From the NCBI RefSeq assembly GCF_001746915.1, contig NZ_MJGC01000071.1:1-46613 (forward strand): a stretch of 46,613 nucleotides of DNA. Direction: 5' to 3'. The notes below the pieces were generated by a model. It saw only the letters and a program-made list of their open reading frames with translations, was not told the origin of the DNA and ran no database searches. This document shows positions 17,419-26,422 of this stretch, piece after piece. The position numbers were made by a program, and so were the translations under genes. Within the stretch, counting starts at the first letter, position 1; every line of letters starts with the position of its first letter. This DNA is from Desertifilum tharense IPPAS B-1220 (lineage in GTDB: Bacteria; Cyanobacteriota; Cyanobacteriia; Cyanobacteriales; Desertifilaceae).

Positions 17419-19512
17419 ATGGAACCGATCGTCACCTTTGCAATTTTGCTGGTTGTTATCTTAACTGTTCCATTAATGGTGGAACGGCTGCAACTGCCAG
17501 GGTTAGTGGGTTTGTTGGCTGCGGGGATTGCCTTGGGGCCAAATGGCTTAGGGCTTTTAGGTACCGAGTCCGAAACCATGCATCTGCTGTCAGATATTGG
17601 CCTAGTCTATCTGATGTTTGTGGCGGGTCTGGAAGTAGACATGGAACAGTTTCGCCGCACGCGCAATCGGTCGATGGGTTTTGGCAGTTTCACCTTTATC
17701 GTGCCCTTAGTGATGGGAACGGTCGTCGGGCGGGCGTTTGGCTTTGATTGGAATCCGGCGATTTTAATCGGTTCGTTGTTTGCCTCTCACACGCTGCTCG
17801 CCTATCCCATTGTCCGGCGCTTGGGCATTGTCAACAATGAGGCTGTGACGGTGACGATTGGCGCGACGATTTTTACCGATATTGGCGCATTATTGGTCTT
17901 AGCCATTTGTATCGGGATTCAAGCGGGAAGCTTTACCTTAACTCAATTGCTCATCCTCCTAGGCTCGCTGGCGATTTATTCACTTGTGGTGCTATTTGGC
18001 TTTGATTGGGCTGGTCGAGAGTTTTTTCGCCGTTCGGGAGATGATGAGGGCAACCAGTTCTTATTTGTGCTGATGGCTCTGTTTTTAGCGGCCCTTGGAG
18101 CTGAGTTAATCGGCGTGGAAAAGATTGTGGGCGCTTTCCTAGCGGGTTTAGCGGTTAATGATGCGATTGGGGAAGGACCAGTTAAAGAAAAGGTTGTTTT
18201 TGTCGGTAGCGTTTTATTTATTCCGATTTTCTTTGTTAATTTAGGCTTGCTGATTAATTTACCTGCATTTATCGCTAGCTTAGGCGCTCTTAAGCTAACG
18301 CTGGCGATTGTGATTGGGTTAATTTCTAGTAAATTTGTCGCGGCGTTTTTGGCTCAGTGGGTCTATCGCTATAGCCGACTTGAAATGCTGACCATGTGGT
18401 CGCTGTCCATCCCCCAGGTGGGTGCAACTTTGGCAGCAACGCTGGTGGGATATCGGGCGGGACTGTTGACGGAAGATGTCCTCAATAGCGTGATTGTGTT
18501 GATGTTGGTCACGTCAACGGTGGGGCCGTTGATCACTTCGCGGGTGGCTCCTAAACTGAAGCGGGCAACGGTGACGGAGATTGAGTTAGAGTCAGTTACA
18601 GATTTGACGCAATGGGAAGAGGAGCCGACAGAAGATCCGTTTACGGTGGTGGTGCCTGTTTATAATCCCCATACGGAAGATTATTTGGTGGAAATGGCGG
18701 CTATTCTTGCCAAGCATGAGTCGGGACAAGTGATTCCGGTGGCGATCGCGCCTGCTTTTGCCCACATGGATGCGCCGGAATTAGATGCCTCTTTGAGCCA
18801 AAGCGAAACGCTACTCGCAAAAGCGATCGCTCTAGCTGAAGGGTTTGAAGTCACGGTGAATGGCTTATTGCGGATTGACGATAATATTGCTAAAGGGATT
18901 AGCCACACCAGCCGCGAACGCCGAGCCAGTTTAATTGTCATGGGGTGGAGCCAAACCACGGGATTGCGGGCGCGTTTATTTGGCAATGTCTTAGATAGCG
19001 TAATTTGGGCGGCCCATTGTCCGGTAGCCGTGACGCATTTATTGGATTCTCCCACTAAAATTCGGCGGATCTTAGTCCCCGTTAAGGATTTTACCCAACA
19101 AGCGATGCGGATGATTCGGTTTGCCGAAATTCTCGCCGATGCCAATCAAGCGCAGGTATTATTGCTGCATATTTGCAACCCGCGAACCTCCGCCAGTCAG
19201 ATGGCTTGGACAAAATCTCAGTTAACCCTGTTGGTGGAAAAAGGCGCGCCTCATACGGATTCCCAAATTCAGGTGATTCCAGCCGAAGATGTGACTAAAG
19301 CGATTTTGGAGGCGTCGCAGTCGGTGGATTTGGTGGTTTTGCGATCGCTCCGGCGGCGAACCAGCGGCGGCGGACTGGCGTTTGATAATGTGGCGACTCA
19401 GGTTGTCAAACAGTTACAGTGTTCTGTGGTCATGCTAGGCGAACCCCAGTGGAACGCGCCTCGCGCCAATTTCCTCGATCGTCAATTGAACGAAAACCGG
19501 CGGATTGTCTAA
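17419..19512 (+). CDS. CPA2 cation:proton antiporter with two C-terminal Usp-like domains
   Basis: The first ~385 residues form a KefB/NapA-type exchanger of about 12 membrane segments, with GLVGLLAAGIALGPNG near the start and FTDIGALLVLAI in the core. After a linker, residues ~405-698 hold two universal-stress-like domains (VVVPVYNPH... and RILVPVKDFT...), each ending near a conserved beta strand (CPVAVTH, CSVVMLG). The Usp halves may bind nucleotides and control transport. The start is uncertain: ATG codons at 17359, 17392 and 17419 are in frame and none has a clear ribosome site; 17419 begins right before the first membrane segment. Transported ion (Na+ or K+) unknown. Confidence 0.88.
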   Translation: MEPIVTFAILLVVILTVPLMVERLQLPGLVGLLAAGIALGPNGLGLLGTESETMHLLSDIGLVYLMFVAGLEVDMEQFRRTRNRSMGFGSFTFIVPLVMGTVVGRAFGFDWNPAILIGSLFASHTLLAYPIVRRLGIVNNEAVTVTIGATIFTDIGALLVLAICIGIQAGSFTLTQLLILLGSLAIYSLVVLFGFDWAGREFFRRSGDDEGNQFLFVLMALFLAALGAELIGVEKIVGAFLAGLAVNDAIGEGPVKEKVVFVGSVLFIPIFFVNLGLLINLPAFIASLGALKLTLAIVIGLISSKFVAAFLAQWVYRYSRLEMLTMWSLSIPQVGATLAATLVGYRAGLLTEDVLNSVIVLMLVTSTVGPLITSRVAPKLKRATVTEIELESVTDLTQWEEEPTEDPFTVVVPVYNPHTEDYLVEMAAILAKHESGQVIPVAIAPAFAHMDAPELDASLSQSETLLAKAIALAEGFEVTVNGLLRIDDNIAKGISHTSRERRASLIVMGWSQTTGLRARLFGNVLDSVIWAAHCPVAVTHLLDSPTKIRRILVPVKDFTQQAMRMIRFAEILADANQAQVLLLHICNPRTSASQMAWTKSQLTLLVEKGAPHTDSQIQVIPAEDVTKAILEASQSVDLVVLRSLRRRTSGGGLAFDNVATQVVKQLQCSVVMLGEPQWNAPRANFLDRQLNENRRIV

Positions 19513-19553
19513 AAAATGCGCCAGGATGGGGCTGGCACTCATTTTATGGTCTT

Positions 19554-20261
19554 ATGCAAAATCAAGAATCCGCCGTTGTATTCGATCAAAACCGCGCTTC
19601 TACCTACGACACCAGAGTCGCTAAAATAGCTCCATTACGCGATTCGCTTCATTTACTGACTCGCCTGATCCTTTCTCAGCTTTCTGATGAGGCTCGAATT
19701 CTGTGTGTGGGTGTCGGAACCGGCCTGGAATTGATTTATCTTGCCCAAGAATTTCCGCAATGGCAATTTACCGCCGTAGATCCGGCGATCGCAATGCTTG
19801 ATGTTTGTCGTCAAAAAGCTGAAGAATGCGGAGTGGCATCGCGCTGCACCTGGCACGAAGGGTATCTCGATTCACTCCCCCCATCCCCATTGTTTGATGC
19901 GGCAACTTGCTTTTTAGTCTCTCACTTTTTGATGCAGCCAGAGGAGAGACGAAATTTCTTTAATCAAATCGCTTCGCGACTTCGCCCTCAAGGGTATTTA
20001 GTGAGCGCAGATTTATCCTCCGATATGTCCACCCCAGCCTATCAAAATCTCCGCGAGCTTTGGACTCAGATGTTGCAGTATGCAGAGTTTCCAGATGAGG
20101 TGATTCAAGAATTTCTTGATTCTCACGGTCGGAATGTTGCCATACTCCCCCCCCACGAAGTCGAATCGATCATTGCATCAAGCGGTTTTGAGTCTCCTGT
20201 ATTGTTCATGCAAACTCTTTTTATTCACGCTTGGTATACAAGGCGAACATCGCTAGATTAA
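19554..20261 (+). CDS. Class I AdoMet-dependent methyltransferase
   Basis: A 235-aa protein with a Rossmann methyltransferase core: ILCVGVGTGLELIYLA is motif I and FTAVDPAIAMLDVCR motif II, followed by FDAATCFLVSHFL. An open frame begins 135 bases earlier inside the antiporter gene, but the ATG at 19554 starts where the homologous part begins. The pattern resembles generic UbiE/Tam-like enzymes; the substrate is unknown. It is convergent with the GntR-type gene, 28 bases away. Confidence 0.8.
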   Translation: MQNQESAVVFDQNRASTYDTRVAKIAPLRDSLHLLTRLILSQLSDEARILCVGVGTGLELIYLAQEFPQWQFTAVDPAIAMLDVCRQKAEECGVASRCTWHEGYLDSLPPSPLFDAATCFLVSHFLMQPEERRNFFNQIASRLRPQGYLVSADLSSDMSTPAYQNLRELWTQMLQYAEFPDEVIQEFLDSHGRNVAILPPHEVESIIASSGFESPVLFMQTLFIHAWYTRRTSLD

Positions 20262-20289
20262 GCGCCTCGAAGCTTGCGATCGCCCTTAA

Positions 20290-21018
20290 CTACAAACTCC
20301 TGATTTTAGCAACGGGGTTTGGTGACATTAACTTGTCTACCAAACTCATTTGCCGATCGAAGGCGACGCGAGCATTGAGGGAAGATTCAATCCCATCTAA
20401 GTGTTGTTTGGCAGCGCTGACTGCGGCTTCGGCATCTCCAGCAACGATCAGTTCTAAAATCTCGCTATGCTCATCTTTGGTACAAACGGGCATTTTCCGA
20501 ATTTCATAGAAGTAGGCGAGGGAGGTTTGGGGAATGAGTTCTTTTAAGAATCGACCTAAAAATTTATTGCGACACAAGTCTGCAAGCTGAACGTGAAATT
20601 GCGTTGATAGACGGGTGAGTAAAGGATAGTTTTGCTCGTCACAGGCGACGCGTTCGGCGGCGATGAGCGATCGCAATGAGGCAATTTGTTCGGGCGTAAT
20701 GGATTGTGTTACATCGCGAATAATCGCCGCTTCTACTAACCGCCAAGCTTCGTAAATTTGCCGAGCTTCCTCTAAACTGAGGCTAGCAACAAATGCGCCC
20801 CGGTTCGGTTCTAGCTTCACAAGGCGATCGCTCGATAGGCGCAGCAGCACTTGGCGGATAATGGTGCGACTCACGCCATAATGTTCCGCTAGCATCGCTT
20901 CCCCTAACTTCGTATCTGGGGGCAGGTGGCGCTCGCAAATCGCATTATATAAATCAGTGTAGATAAATTCTTCGCTCGGCTTTGGATCGGATTTTGGTTG
21001 CTGTCGCATACTGGCCAT
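20290..21018 (-). CDS. GntR-family regulator with FCD ligand domain
   Basis: This 242-aa FadR-subfamily regulator has a winged helix at about 20-85 (AEHYGVSRTIIRQVLLRL is the recognition segment) and a helical FCD domain (about 95-225). Metal/ligand residues of FCD are likely FHVQLAD, the histidine in EHSEILEL and QHLDG. The gene is divergent from an ABC uptake operon with 405 bp between starts, and four palindromic TTGTA-type sites lie between them. I infer that it represses the operon and itself until a transported carboxylate-like ligand binds. The ligand is unknown. Confidence 0.88.
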   Translation of the reverse strand: MASMRQQPKSDPKPSEEFIYTDLYNAICERHLPPDTKLGEAMLAEHYGVSRTIIRQVLLRLSSDRLVKLEPNRGAFVASLSLEEARQIYEAWRLVEAAIIRDVTQSITPEQIASLRSLIAAERVACDEQNYPLLTRLSTQFHVQLADLCRNKFLGRFLKELIPQTSLAYFYEIRKMPVCTKDEHSEILELIVAGDAEAAVSAAKQHLDGIESSLNARVAFDRQMSLVDKLMSPNPVAKIRSL

Positions 21019-21098
21019 CGAAAGATCTGAAGGTTTGTTGATATTAGTAAAATTGCACGGCTAAATGTAGTTAAAGATACATTTTTTTAGCGCTAATC

Positions 21099-21120
21099 TT
21101 TGTACAAACTTTGTATACAA
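21099..21120. promoter_or_regulatory. Paired GntR-type operator sites, regulator side
   Basis: TTTGTACAAA (21099-21108) and TTGTATACAA (21111-21120) are both perfect palindromes with centres 12 bp apart. They lie about 80 bp upstream of the GntR-type regulator. The second is identical to a site in front of the ABC operon (21358-21367). FadR-subfamily regulators usually bind short palindromes of this kind. Binding is inferred. Confidence 0.7.
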
Positions 21121-21357
21121 CTTTTGCTCAAAGAGAAACGAGTTGTAGATCAAATTACGCCTTTAAGCTTCGTGCTGTCAATCTTTTCTTCTTAGGTCTA
21201 ACGTCTGCTGCCTTCAGCACCCCTTGGTTTGTCAAAAACGAGCAGAAGTGTGCTGAAAAACACGGTTATTTTAGAGAAATGTTTTAACAATTGAAATGAG
21301 CCGCCCGACCTAAAGAGACGCAGCAAAATAGTTTAAGGCTTTGTCAAGCTAGTTAAT

Positions 21358-21380
21358 TTGTATACAAAATTTGTATGCAA
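21358..21380. promoter_or_regulatory. Paired GntR-type operator sites, ABC-operon side
   Basis: TTGTATACAA (21358-21367) and TTGTATGCAA (21371-21380) have centres 13 bp apart and lie 44 bp upstream of the first binding-protein gene. The second has one mismatch to the palindrome. A TTG inside the first site opens the frame of the downstream gene, but it is not a plausible start. Placement suits a repressor that blocks the promoter. Confidence 0.7.
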
Positions 21381-21423
21381 AGTGGCTGTTGTCAATCTAT
21401 CGTTCCTGGGGAGTAATCAGTTT

Positions 21424-22548
21424 ATGAGTAATCGATCGCTTCAGCGTCTGACCCGACGTTCTGTATTAGGGGCAGGGCTATTTATGGGAGCGAGTTTAGC
21501 GCTCAAAGGATGCGGCACTCAATCCAACACCACCGCCTCCGTCACCGGGGGGAGTAACGCCAGCGGCAGCGCGATCGCAGGACCATTAGTCGTCGCCTCC
21601 TTTCCCGGAACCACAGACAGCCTGTACCGAGAAACCCTCGCCCCCATCATCGCTCGCGAAACCGGAATCTCAATTAGCGCCCTCCCTCTACTGGCATTTG
21701 AACAAGTCGCGCGGCTCAAAGCCTCTCCAGAAAATCCCCCCTTTGATGTCGTAATCTTAGATGACGGACAAAACGACATCGCCTTAAGAGAAGGATTAAT
21801 TCAACCCTTTCCCCAAGACAAAAGCCAGAACCTATCGGATATCGAGCCATCCTTCCTAGATACGCGCGGGTTAGCCCCCATTTTCTATGCCCAAGGCGTG
21901 GTACTGGCCTACAACTCAGAACGCATTACCACCCCTCCCACCTCCTGGGAAGCCCTCTTTAACCGCAACATTGGCGGGCGCGTGGGCTTAGTGAGCATGA
22001 ACAGCGTTTTAGGCACCTCCTTCATGGTGGAGTTAGGGAAACTGCGGGGGGGGAGCGAAGCCAACATTGACGCCGCCTTCACCGCCTTGCGAGAGAACCT
22101 TTCCAACATCAGCGGAGTCGCAGCAAACCCCGGCGCGCTGCTGACGCTCTTCCAGCAAGGAGAAATCGACATTTCCCCGATGTGGCACAACGATGTCTTG
22201 ACCTTAAAATCGCGAGGCGTCCCGATCGCAATGGCCTTACCCGAATCCGGGACGGCGGCTGCCCGATACAGCCTGAATATTGCCAGCAAACCTACAGCAG
22301 GCATCGAGCGGGCTGCGGCTTACATTGATGCCATGTTAGGTCAAGAAGTGCAATCGGCGGTTGTGGGTTCCCCCTACTTTTATATTCCGGCCAACCAGAA
22401 CGCCCCCTTCCCCGCAGAATTTGCCGAGATTATGGATATTTCCAGCATCGGGGACTTTATGACAAAATCCCATACCTTAGATTGGGCCACCATTAACCAG
22501 CAGCGCTCGGCTTGGATTGAAAGATTCAATCGCGAAGTTCAAGCCTAG
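21424..22548 (+). CDS. ABC transporter binding protein 1, PotD-like, Tat lipoprotein
   Basis: A 374-aa periplasmic solute-binding protein of the spermidine/putrescine (PotD/iron(III)) type. The N-terminus has a twin-arginine motif TRRSVLGAG followed by a hydrophobic stretch and a lipobox-like LALKGC, so it is probably exported folded and lipid-anchored. Landmarks include NPPFDVVILDDGQ and the C-terminal SAWIERFNREVQA. It starts at ATG 21424. It heads an operon: binding protein, ATPase, second binding protein, flavoprotein, two permeases. The substrate is unknown; the family takes up polyamines, small acids or thiamine-like compounds. Confidence 0.85.
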   Translation: MSNRSLQRLTRRSVLGAGLFMGASLALKGCGTQSNTTASVTGGSNASGSAIAGPLVVASFPGTTDSLYRETLAPIIARETGISISALPLLAFEQVARLKASPENPPFDVVILDDGQNDIALREGLIQPFPQDKSQNLSDIEPSFLDTRGLAPIFYAQGVVLAYNSERITTPPTSWEALFNRNIGGRVGLVSMNSVLGTSFMVELGKLRGGSEANIDAAFTALRENLSNISGVAANPGALLTLFQQGEIDISPMWHNDVLTLKSRGVPIAMALPESGTAAARYSLNIASKPTAGIERAAAYIDAMLGQEVQSAVVGSPYFYIPANQNAPFPAEFAEIMDISSIGDFMTKSHTLDWATINQQRSAWIERFNREVQA

Positions 22549-22599
22549 CCCCGTACCGAGACTGGGCATCAATCTGTACTAACTTAAGAGGATAAAAGG

Positions 22600-23748
22600 A
22601 TGGAATCGGTTGAACAACTCCATTCTCAGGTAACGTCAGTGGCATCGGCAACAGCGGCGCGCCATTCCGGTCATAGCCTGACCCTAGACCAAATCATGCA
22701 TCGCTTTGGCGCAATGCTCGCGCTCAACAACATCAACATCACCATTGAGCCAGGTGAATTTGTGTCTCTGCTAGGGCCGAGCGGATGTGGCAAAACCACC
22801 TTGCTGAGAATCATTTCCGGCTTTCTCAATCCCAGTTCGGGGCAAATTTGCATTGATGGTCAACCCGTGGCGTCCCTTCTCCCCAATCAACGCGGCGTTG
22901 GGATTGTGTTTCAGAACTACGCCCTCTTCCCTCACATGAGCGTTTGGGACAACATCGCCTACGGTCTGCGGGCTAAAAAAGTTGCTCGCGGTCGCATCTC
23001 TAATAAAGTGGGAGAAATGCTGGAATTGGTGCAACTGGGTCATTTAGCCAAACGGTATCCGAGCGAACTATCGGGGGGACAACAACAACGAGTGGCGATC
23101 GCGCGCGCCCTAGCCGTAGAACCCAAACTCTTGTTACTCGACGAACCCTTTAGCGCCCTTGATAAAAACCTGCGCCTCGATATGCAAATCGAGATCCGGC
23201 GGTTGCTCCACGAACAAGGCGTCACCGCCATCCTCGTCACCCACGATCAAGAAGAAGCCATGAGTATGTCCGATCGCATTGCGGTCATGTCTCAAGGCAC
23301 CATCCATCAATTTGATACCCCCACCAACATCTACGATCGACCCGCAACCCGCTTTGTGAGTACCTTTGTGGGCACCTGTAACCTCTTAGCAGTCAACTTC
23401 ATCGGTCAAGACGGAGACGACTATCTCTTACAAGCTCCCGGCGGCGGACGGCTCCTGATTTCTACCGATACCGATGTCCCCCAGGATCGTCCCCTTTCCC
23501 TCGCCATTCGGCCCGAAAACTTCCGGATCAAAACCCAAGCGAGTACCCACTGTTTGCCCGCAATAGTAGAAATTGCAATTCCCCTAGGGGCTGTCATTAC
23601 CTACGAAATCCGCATTGCACCCGATACCAAAGTTAAAGTGACTCAGCCGCGCATTGCCGGAACGCCAGCCCTCGAACCGGGAACAACCGTCTATCTCGAA
23701 CTGGCTTCAGCCCGCGCCTGCTCGCTATTTGCCGCCCAGGATGCTTAG
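22600..23748 (+). CDS. ABC transporter ATPase, PotA-like
   Basis: A 382-aa importer ATPase with Walker A GPSGCGKTTLL, Q-loop VFQNYALFPHM, signature LSGGQQQRVAIARAL, Walker B LLLLDEPFSALD and H-loop VTHDQEEAM. The C-terminal ~130 residues form the TOBE-type regulatory domain of the PotA/CysA/FbpC group. About 25 residues precede the usual start, but AAGAGGATAAAAGG just upstream supports the ATG at 22600. It is flanked by two binding-protein genes. Confidence 0.93.
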   Translation: MESVEQLHSQVTSVASATAARHSGHSLTLDQIMHRFGAMLALNNINITIEPGEFVSLLGPSGCGKTTLLRIISGFLNPSSGQICIDGQPVASLLPNQRGVGIVFQNYALFPHMSVWDNIAYGLRAKKVARGRISNKVGEMLELVQLGHLAKRYPSELSGGQQQRVAIARALAVEPKLLLLDEPFSALDKNLRLDMQIEIRRLLHEQGVTAILVTHDQEEAMSMSDRIAVMSQGTIHQFDTPTNIYDRPATRFVSTFVGTCNLLAVNFIGQDGDDYLLQAPGGGRLLISTDTDVPQDRPLSLAIRPENFRIKTQASTHCLPAIVEIAIPLGAVITYEIRIAPDTKVKVTQPRIAGTPALEPGTTVYLELASARACSLFAAQDA

Positions 23749-23775
23749 AAAACCGTCTCAATCAGCATTTCTTTT

Positions 23776-24867
23776 ATGACTTACTGGAACCGCATGACGC
23801 GTCGGGCTGTTTTAGGAGCGGGGTTCTTTGCGGGAACGAGCCTGCTCCTCAAGGCCTGCGGTCAGAATTCACCCAATCGTACAACAACCCAAACCAGCGG
23901 TGGCAACTTGATTGCAACTTGCTTTGCTGGCAGTTGGGAGCAATTTCACCGAGAGGTTTTAGTTCCTGCCTTTGTTCAAGCCACTGGGGGAAGTGTCACC
24001 CTAGTGCCGATGGTCTCTTTAGAGCAAGTGGCTCAACTGACCGCCTCTCCTCAAAATCCCCCTTTTGATGTGGTTCTGCTCGATGAAGGGCCGTTTAATG
24101 CTTCAGCAAAAGAGCAGCTTTTTGAACCGCTACCCGTAGATTTAGTTGAAAATTACGATCAAGTTCTGAGCGAACTGCAAAATCCTGAAGGGTGGGGGCC
24201 GACAACGGGCGTTCAAGTAATGGGAATTGCCTACAATCCAGCTCTGGTCAGCACTCCGCCGACTTCTTGGCAAGATTTGTGGGCTGCTCAATACCGGGGT
24301 CGAGTTTCGATGCAGGGGATGCAAACGACCCAGGGAACTTCGCTGATGGTGCAAATTGCCAAGATGAATGGCGGTAGCGAAACCAATATTGCGCCTGCGT
24401 TTGCGGCTCTGCGAGAACTCAGACCAAATCTAGCCGGGATTGCTCCAAATGCGGGAGCGCTAGCGACTCTGTTTCAACAGGAAGAGATTGCGATCGCCCC
24501 CCACGATCTGAATAATGTCATGGCCCTCAAAGCTAGGGGGGCATCGATTGATTGGGTGATGCCAACCGAGGGGGGAATTGCCCTGCGTCCGGCTCAACAA
24601 ATTGTCAAAAACACCAGTGCAGACATAGCGCTAGCCGCTGCCTTGATTAATGCGGCATTAAGTACAGAAGTCCAAACCGCAATGGCTGCGGCCCCTTACT
24701 ATTTCTTGCCCTCCAATCGCAATGTTCCCCTATCGGGCGTGTTAGCAGAAAAATTGGGGAATCGTTCAGCCGAAGTTCTAGAAAAACTCGTACTTCTAGA
24801 TTGGAATGAAATCAATAAAAATCGCTCGGCCTGGATTGAACAGTTCGATCGAGAAGTCCAAGTCTAA
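23776..24867 (+). CDS. ABC transporter binding protein 2, paralogue of the first
   Basis: A 363-aa PotD-like binding protein built like the one at 21424. Both share a twin-arginine start (MTRRAVLGAG here), a lipobox-like LLLKAC, NPPFDVVLLDEG and SAWIEQFDREVQV at the C-terminus. The two are diverged copies from one duplication. Having two binding proteins for one ATPase and one permease pair suggests the transporter accepts two related ligands. It ends 6 bases before the flavoprotein gene. Confidence 0.85.
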   Translation: MTYWNRMTRRAVLGAGFFAGTSLLLKACGQNSPNRTTTQTSGGNLIATCFAGSWEQFHREVLVPAFVQATGGSVTLVPMVSLEQVAQLTASPQNPPFDVVLLDEGPFNASAKEQLFEPLPVDLVENYDQVLSELQNPEGWGPTTGVQVMGIAYNPALVSTPPTSWQDLWAAQYRGRVSMQGMQTTQGTSLMVQIAKMNGGSETNIAPAFAALRELRPNLAGIAPNAGALATLFQQEEIAIAPHDLNNVMALKARGASIDWVMPTEGGIALRPAQQIVKNTSADIALAAALINAALSTEVQTAMAAAPYYFLPSNRNVPLSGVLAEKLGNRSAEVLEKLVLLDWNEINKNRSAWIEQFDREVQV

Positions 24868-24873
24868 AACCCG

Positions 24874-25506
24874 ATGGAAAATACAATACTGTCCTTTGTC
24901 CCGGCCGAAATGGTCGATCCGGCTCCCTATCACCTGCTCACCAGCATTGTTGCACCCCGTCCGATTGCTTGGATTTCTACCATCAGTGCTGAGGGAATTC
25001 CTAACCTAGCGCCCTACTCGTTTTACAACGCCGTCGCCGGATTTCCTCCTACCCTGATGTTTTCGGTTTCCTACCGCCGCAAAGAGCCAAAGGAAAAAGA
25101 CACCTTGCGGAATGTTCAAGAAACGGGGGAATTTGTTTGCCATGTGGTGAATGAAGCAATGGCCGATGCGATGTTGCAGACTTCGCTGGACTTTGCCTAT
25201 GGCGTCAGCGAGTTTAAAATGGCGGGTTTGCCGTCTGTCGCCTCTGTGGATGTGCGCCCGCCTCGGCTAGCAGAGGCACCCGTCGCAATGGAATGTCAGG
25301 TAACTCAAATTGTGCCTGTAGAAGGGGCAACCAATGTGATGGTTTTGGGGCGCGTGTTGAGATTTCACATACGCGCAGACCTCTATCGTCCAGAGTTAGG
25401 TCTGGTGAATACCGTCGCCATGAAACCTGTTACCCGCCTCGGCGGAGCGGTGGAATACACCAAGATTGGAGAACTCTTTTGTCCGGAGTTACGCGAATGC
25501 GTCTGA
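24874..25506 (+). CDS. Flavin reductase-like FMN-binding split-barrel protein
   Basis: A 210-aa DIM6/NTAB-type flavoprotein. The pattern VAPRPIAWISTISAEGIPNL (residues ~27-46) followed by APYSFYNAV is typical of this flavin reductase-like family, which binds FMN and either reduces it for a partner monooxygenase or acts on small substrates. No monooxygenase gene is in the operon. The tight gap (6 bases) after the binding-protein gene suggests that it processes the imported compound (inference). Confidence 0.85.
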   Translation: MENTILSFVPAEMVDPAPYHLLTSIVAPRPIAWISTISAEGIPNLAPYSFYNAVAGFPPTLMFSVSYRRKEPKEKDTLRNVQETGEFVCHVVNEAMADAMLQTSLDFAYGVSEFKMAGLPSVASVDVRPPRLAEAPVAMECQVTQIVPVEGATNVMVLGRVLRFHIRADLYRPELGLVNTVAMKPVTRLGGAVEYTKIGELFCPELRECV

Positions 25507-25562
25507 AATTGCCCCTTACTTTCGATGGGTTCCACCTTCTCTAAATCTGGAGAATTGCAACG

Positions 25563-26411
25563 ATGAATCTCAAATTATTTTCGCCTCGCGAATGGCAACT
25601 CGCCCTACCGCTGGCACTATTCCTGCATTTATTTTATGTTGCGCCCCTGGTATTTCTGCTCGCCTCTAGTTTTCAACCGACTCCCGGTGCTTCCGGGATA
25701 AGTTTGGCGAATTACCTCCGCTTCTTTGGCGATACGGTGAATCTAAAGGTTTTAGGCGATACCGTTTTTCTGGGAATTCAGGTAACAATCGCCTGTCTGA
25801 TTTTGGGCTATCCCGTCGCTTACGTCTATGCCAATGCCCCCGCTAAATGGAAAAGCCTTTTAACCTTCTTAATTTTGCTGCCGTTGCTGACTAGTTCTGT
25901 CGTCCGCACCTTCGGCTGGGTCGTTATTTTAGGCAGACAGGGGTTAATTAATTCCTTTTTACAAAATTTGGGATTGATTGCCGAACCGATCCGGCTGCTG
26001 TTTACTCACCAGGGAGTTGCGATCGCCATGACTCAAATTCAACTCCCCCTGATGATCCTACCGATCGTTGCCTCGCTTGCCCAGGTCGATCCGCGTTTGG
26101 CGGCCGCCTCTGCCAGCTTGGGGGGTGGCGCTTGGCGCACCTTTTGGAAAATCACCTTCCCCTTAACCCTCCCTGGCGTCATCTCCGGGTGTCTGTTGGT
26201 GTTTTCCCTAACCGTCAGTTCCTTTGTCACCCCCTCCATTGTCGGCGGCGGCCAGGTGATGTATATGCCAACGCTGATTTATCAACAGGCCGTGGTTCTG
26301 CTCAATGGCCCGTTTGCTGCTGCTGTCTCTGCTATCCTACTCGCCGTTGTTTTAACCGTGGTCTTTGGCCTCAGCGCCTTGGGTCAAAAAAGTCGTGCTT
26401 ATATTCGATAA
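25563..26411 (+). CDS. ABC permease, PotB-like
   Basis: A 282-aa inner-membrane permease with six predicted helices. The EAA-like coupling motif is at AAASASLGGGAWRTFWKI (about residues 180-197), followed by FPLTLPGV. It pairs with the next gene to form the channel. It lies 56 bases past the flavoprotein gene, and 11 bases separate it from the second permease. Confidence 0.88.
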   Translation: MNLKLFSPREWQLALPLALFLHLFYVAPLVFLLASSFQPTPGASGISLANYLRFFGDTVNLKVLGDTVFLGIQVTIACLILGYPVAYVYANAPAKWKSLLTFLILLPLLTSSVVRTFGWVVILGRQGLINSFLQNLGLIAEPIRLLFTHQGVAIAMTQIQLPLMILPIVASLAQVDPRLAAASASLGGGAWRTFWKITFPLTLPGVISGCLLVFSLTVSSFVTPSIVGGGQVMYMPTLIYQQAVVLLNGPFAAAVSAILLAVVLTVVFGLSALGQKSRAYIR

Positions 26412-26422
26412 GGAGCCAACTC

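Noticed and set aside
26132..26422. Longer N-terminus for the second permease
   Set aside because: It overlaps the first permease in another frame; the ATG at 26423 has a strong AAGGAG site.
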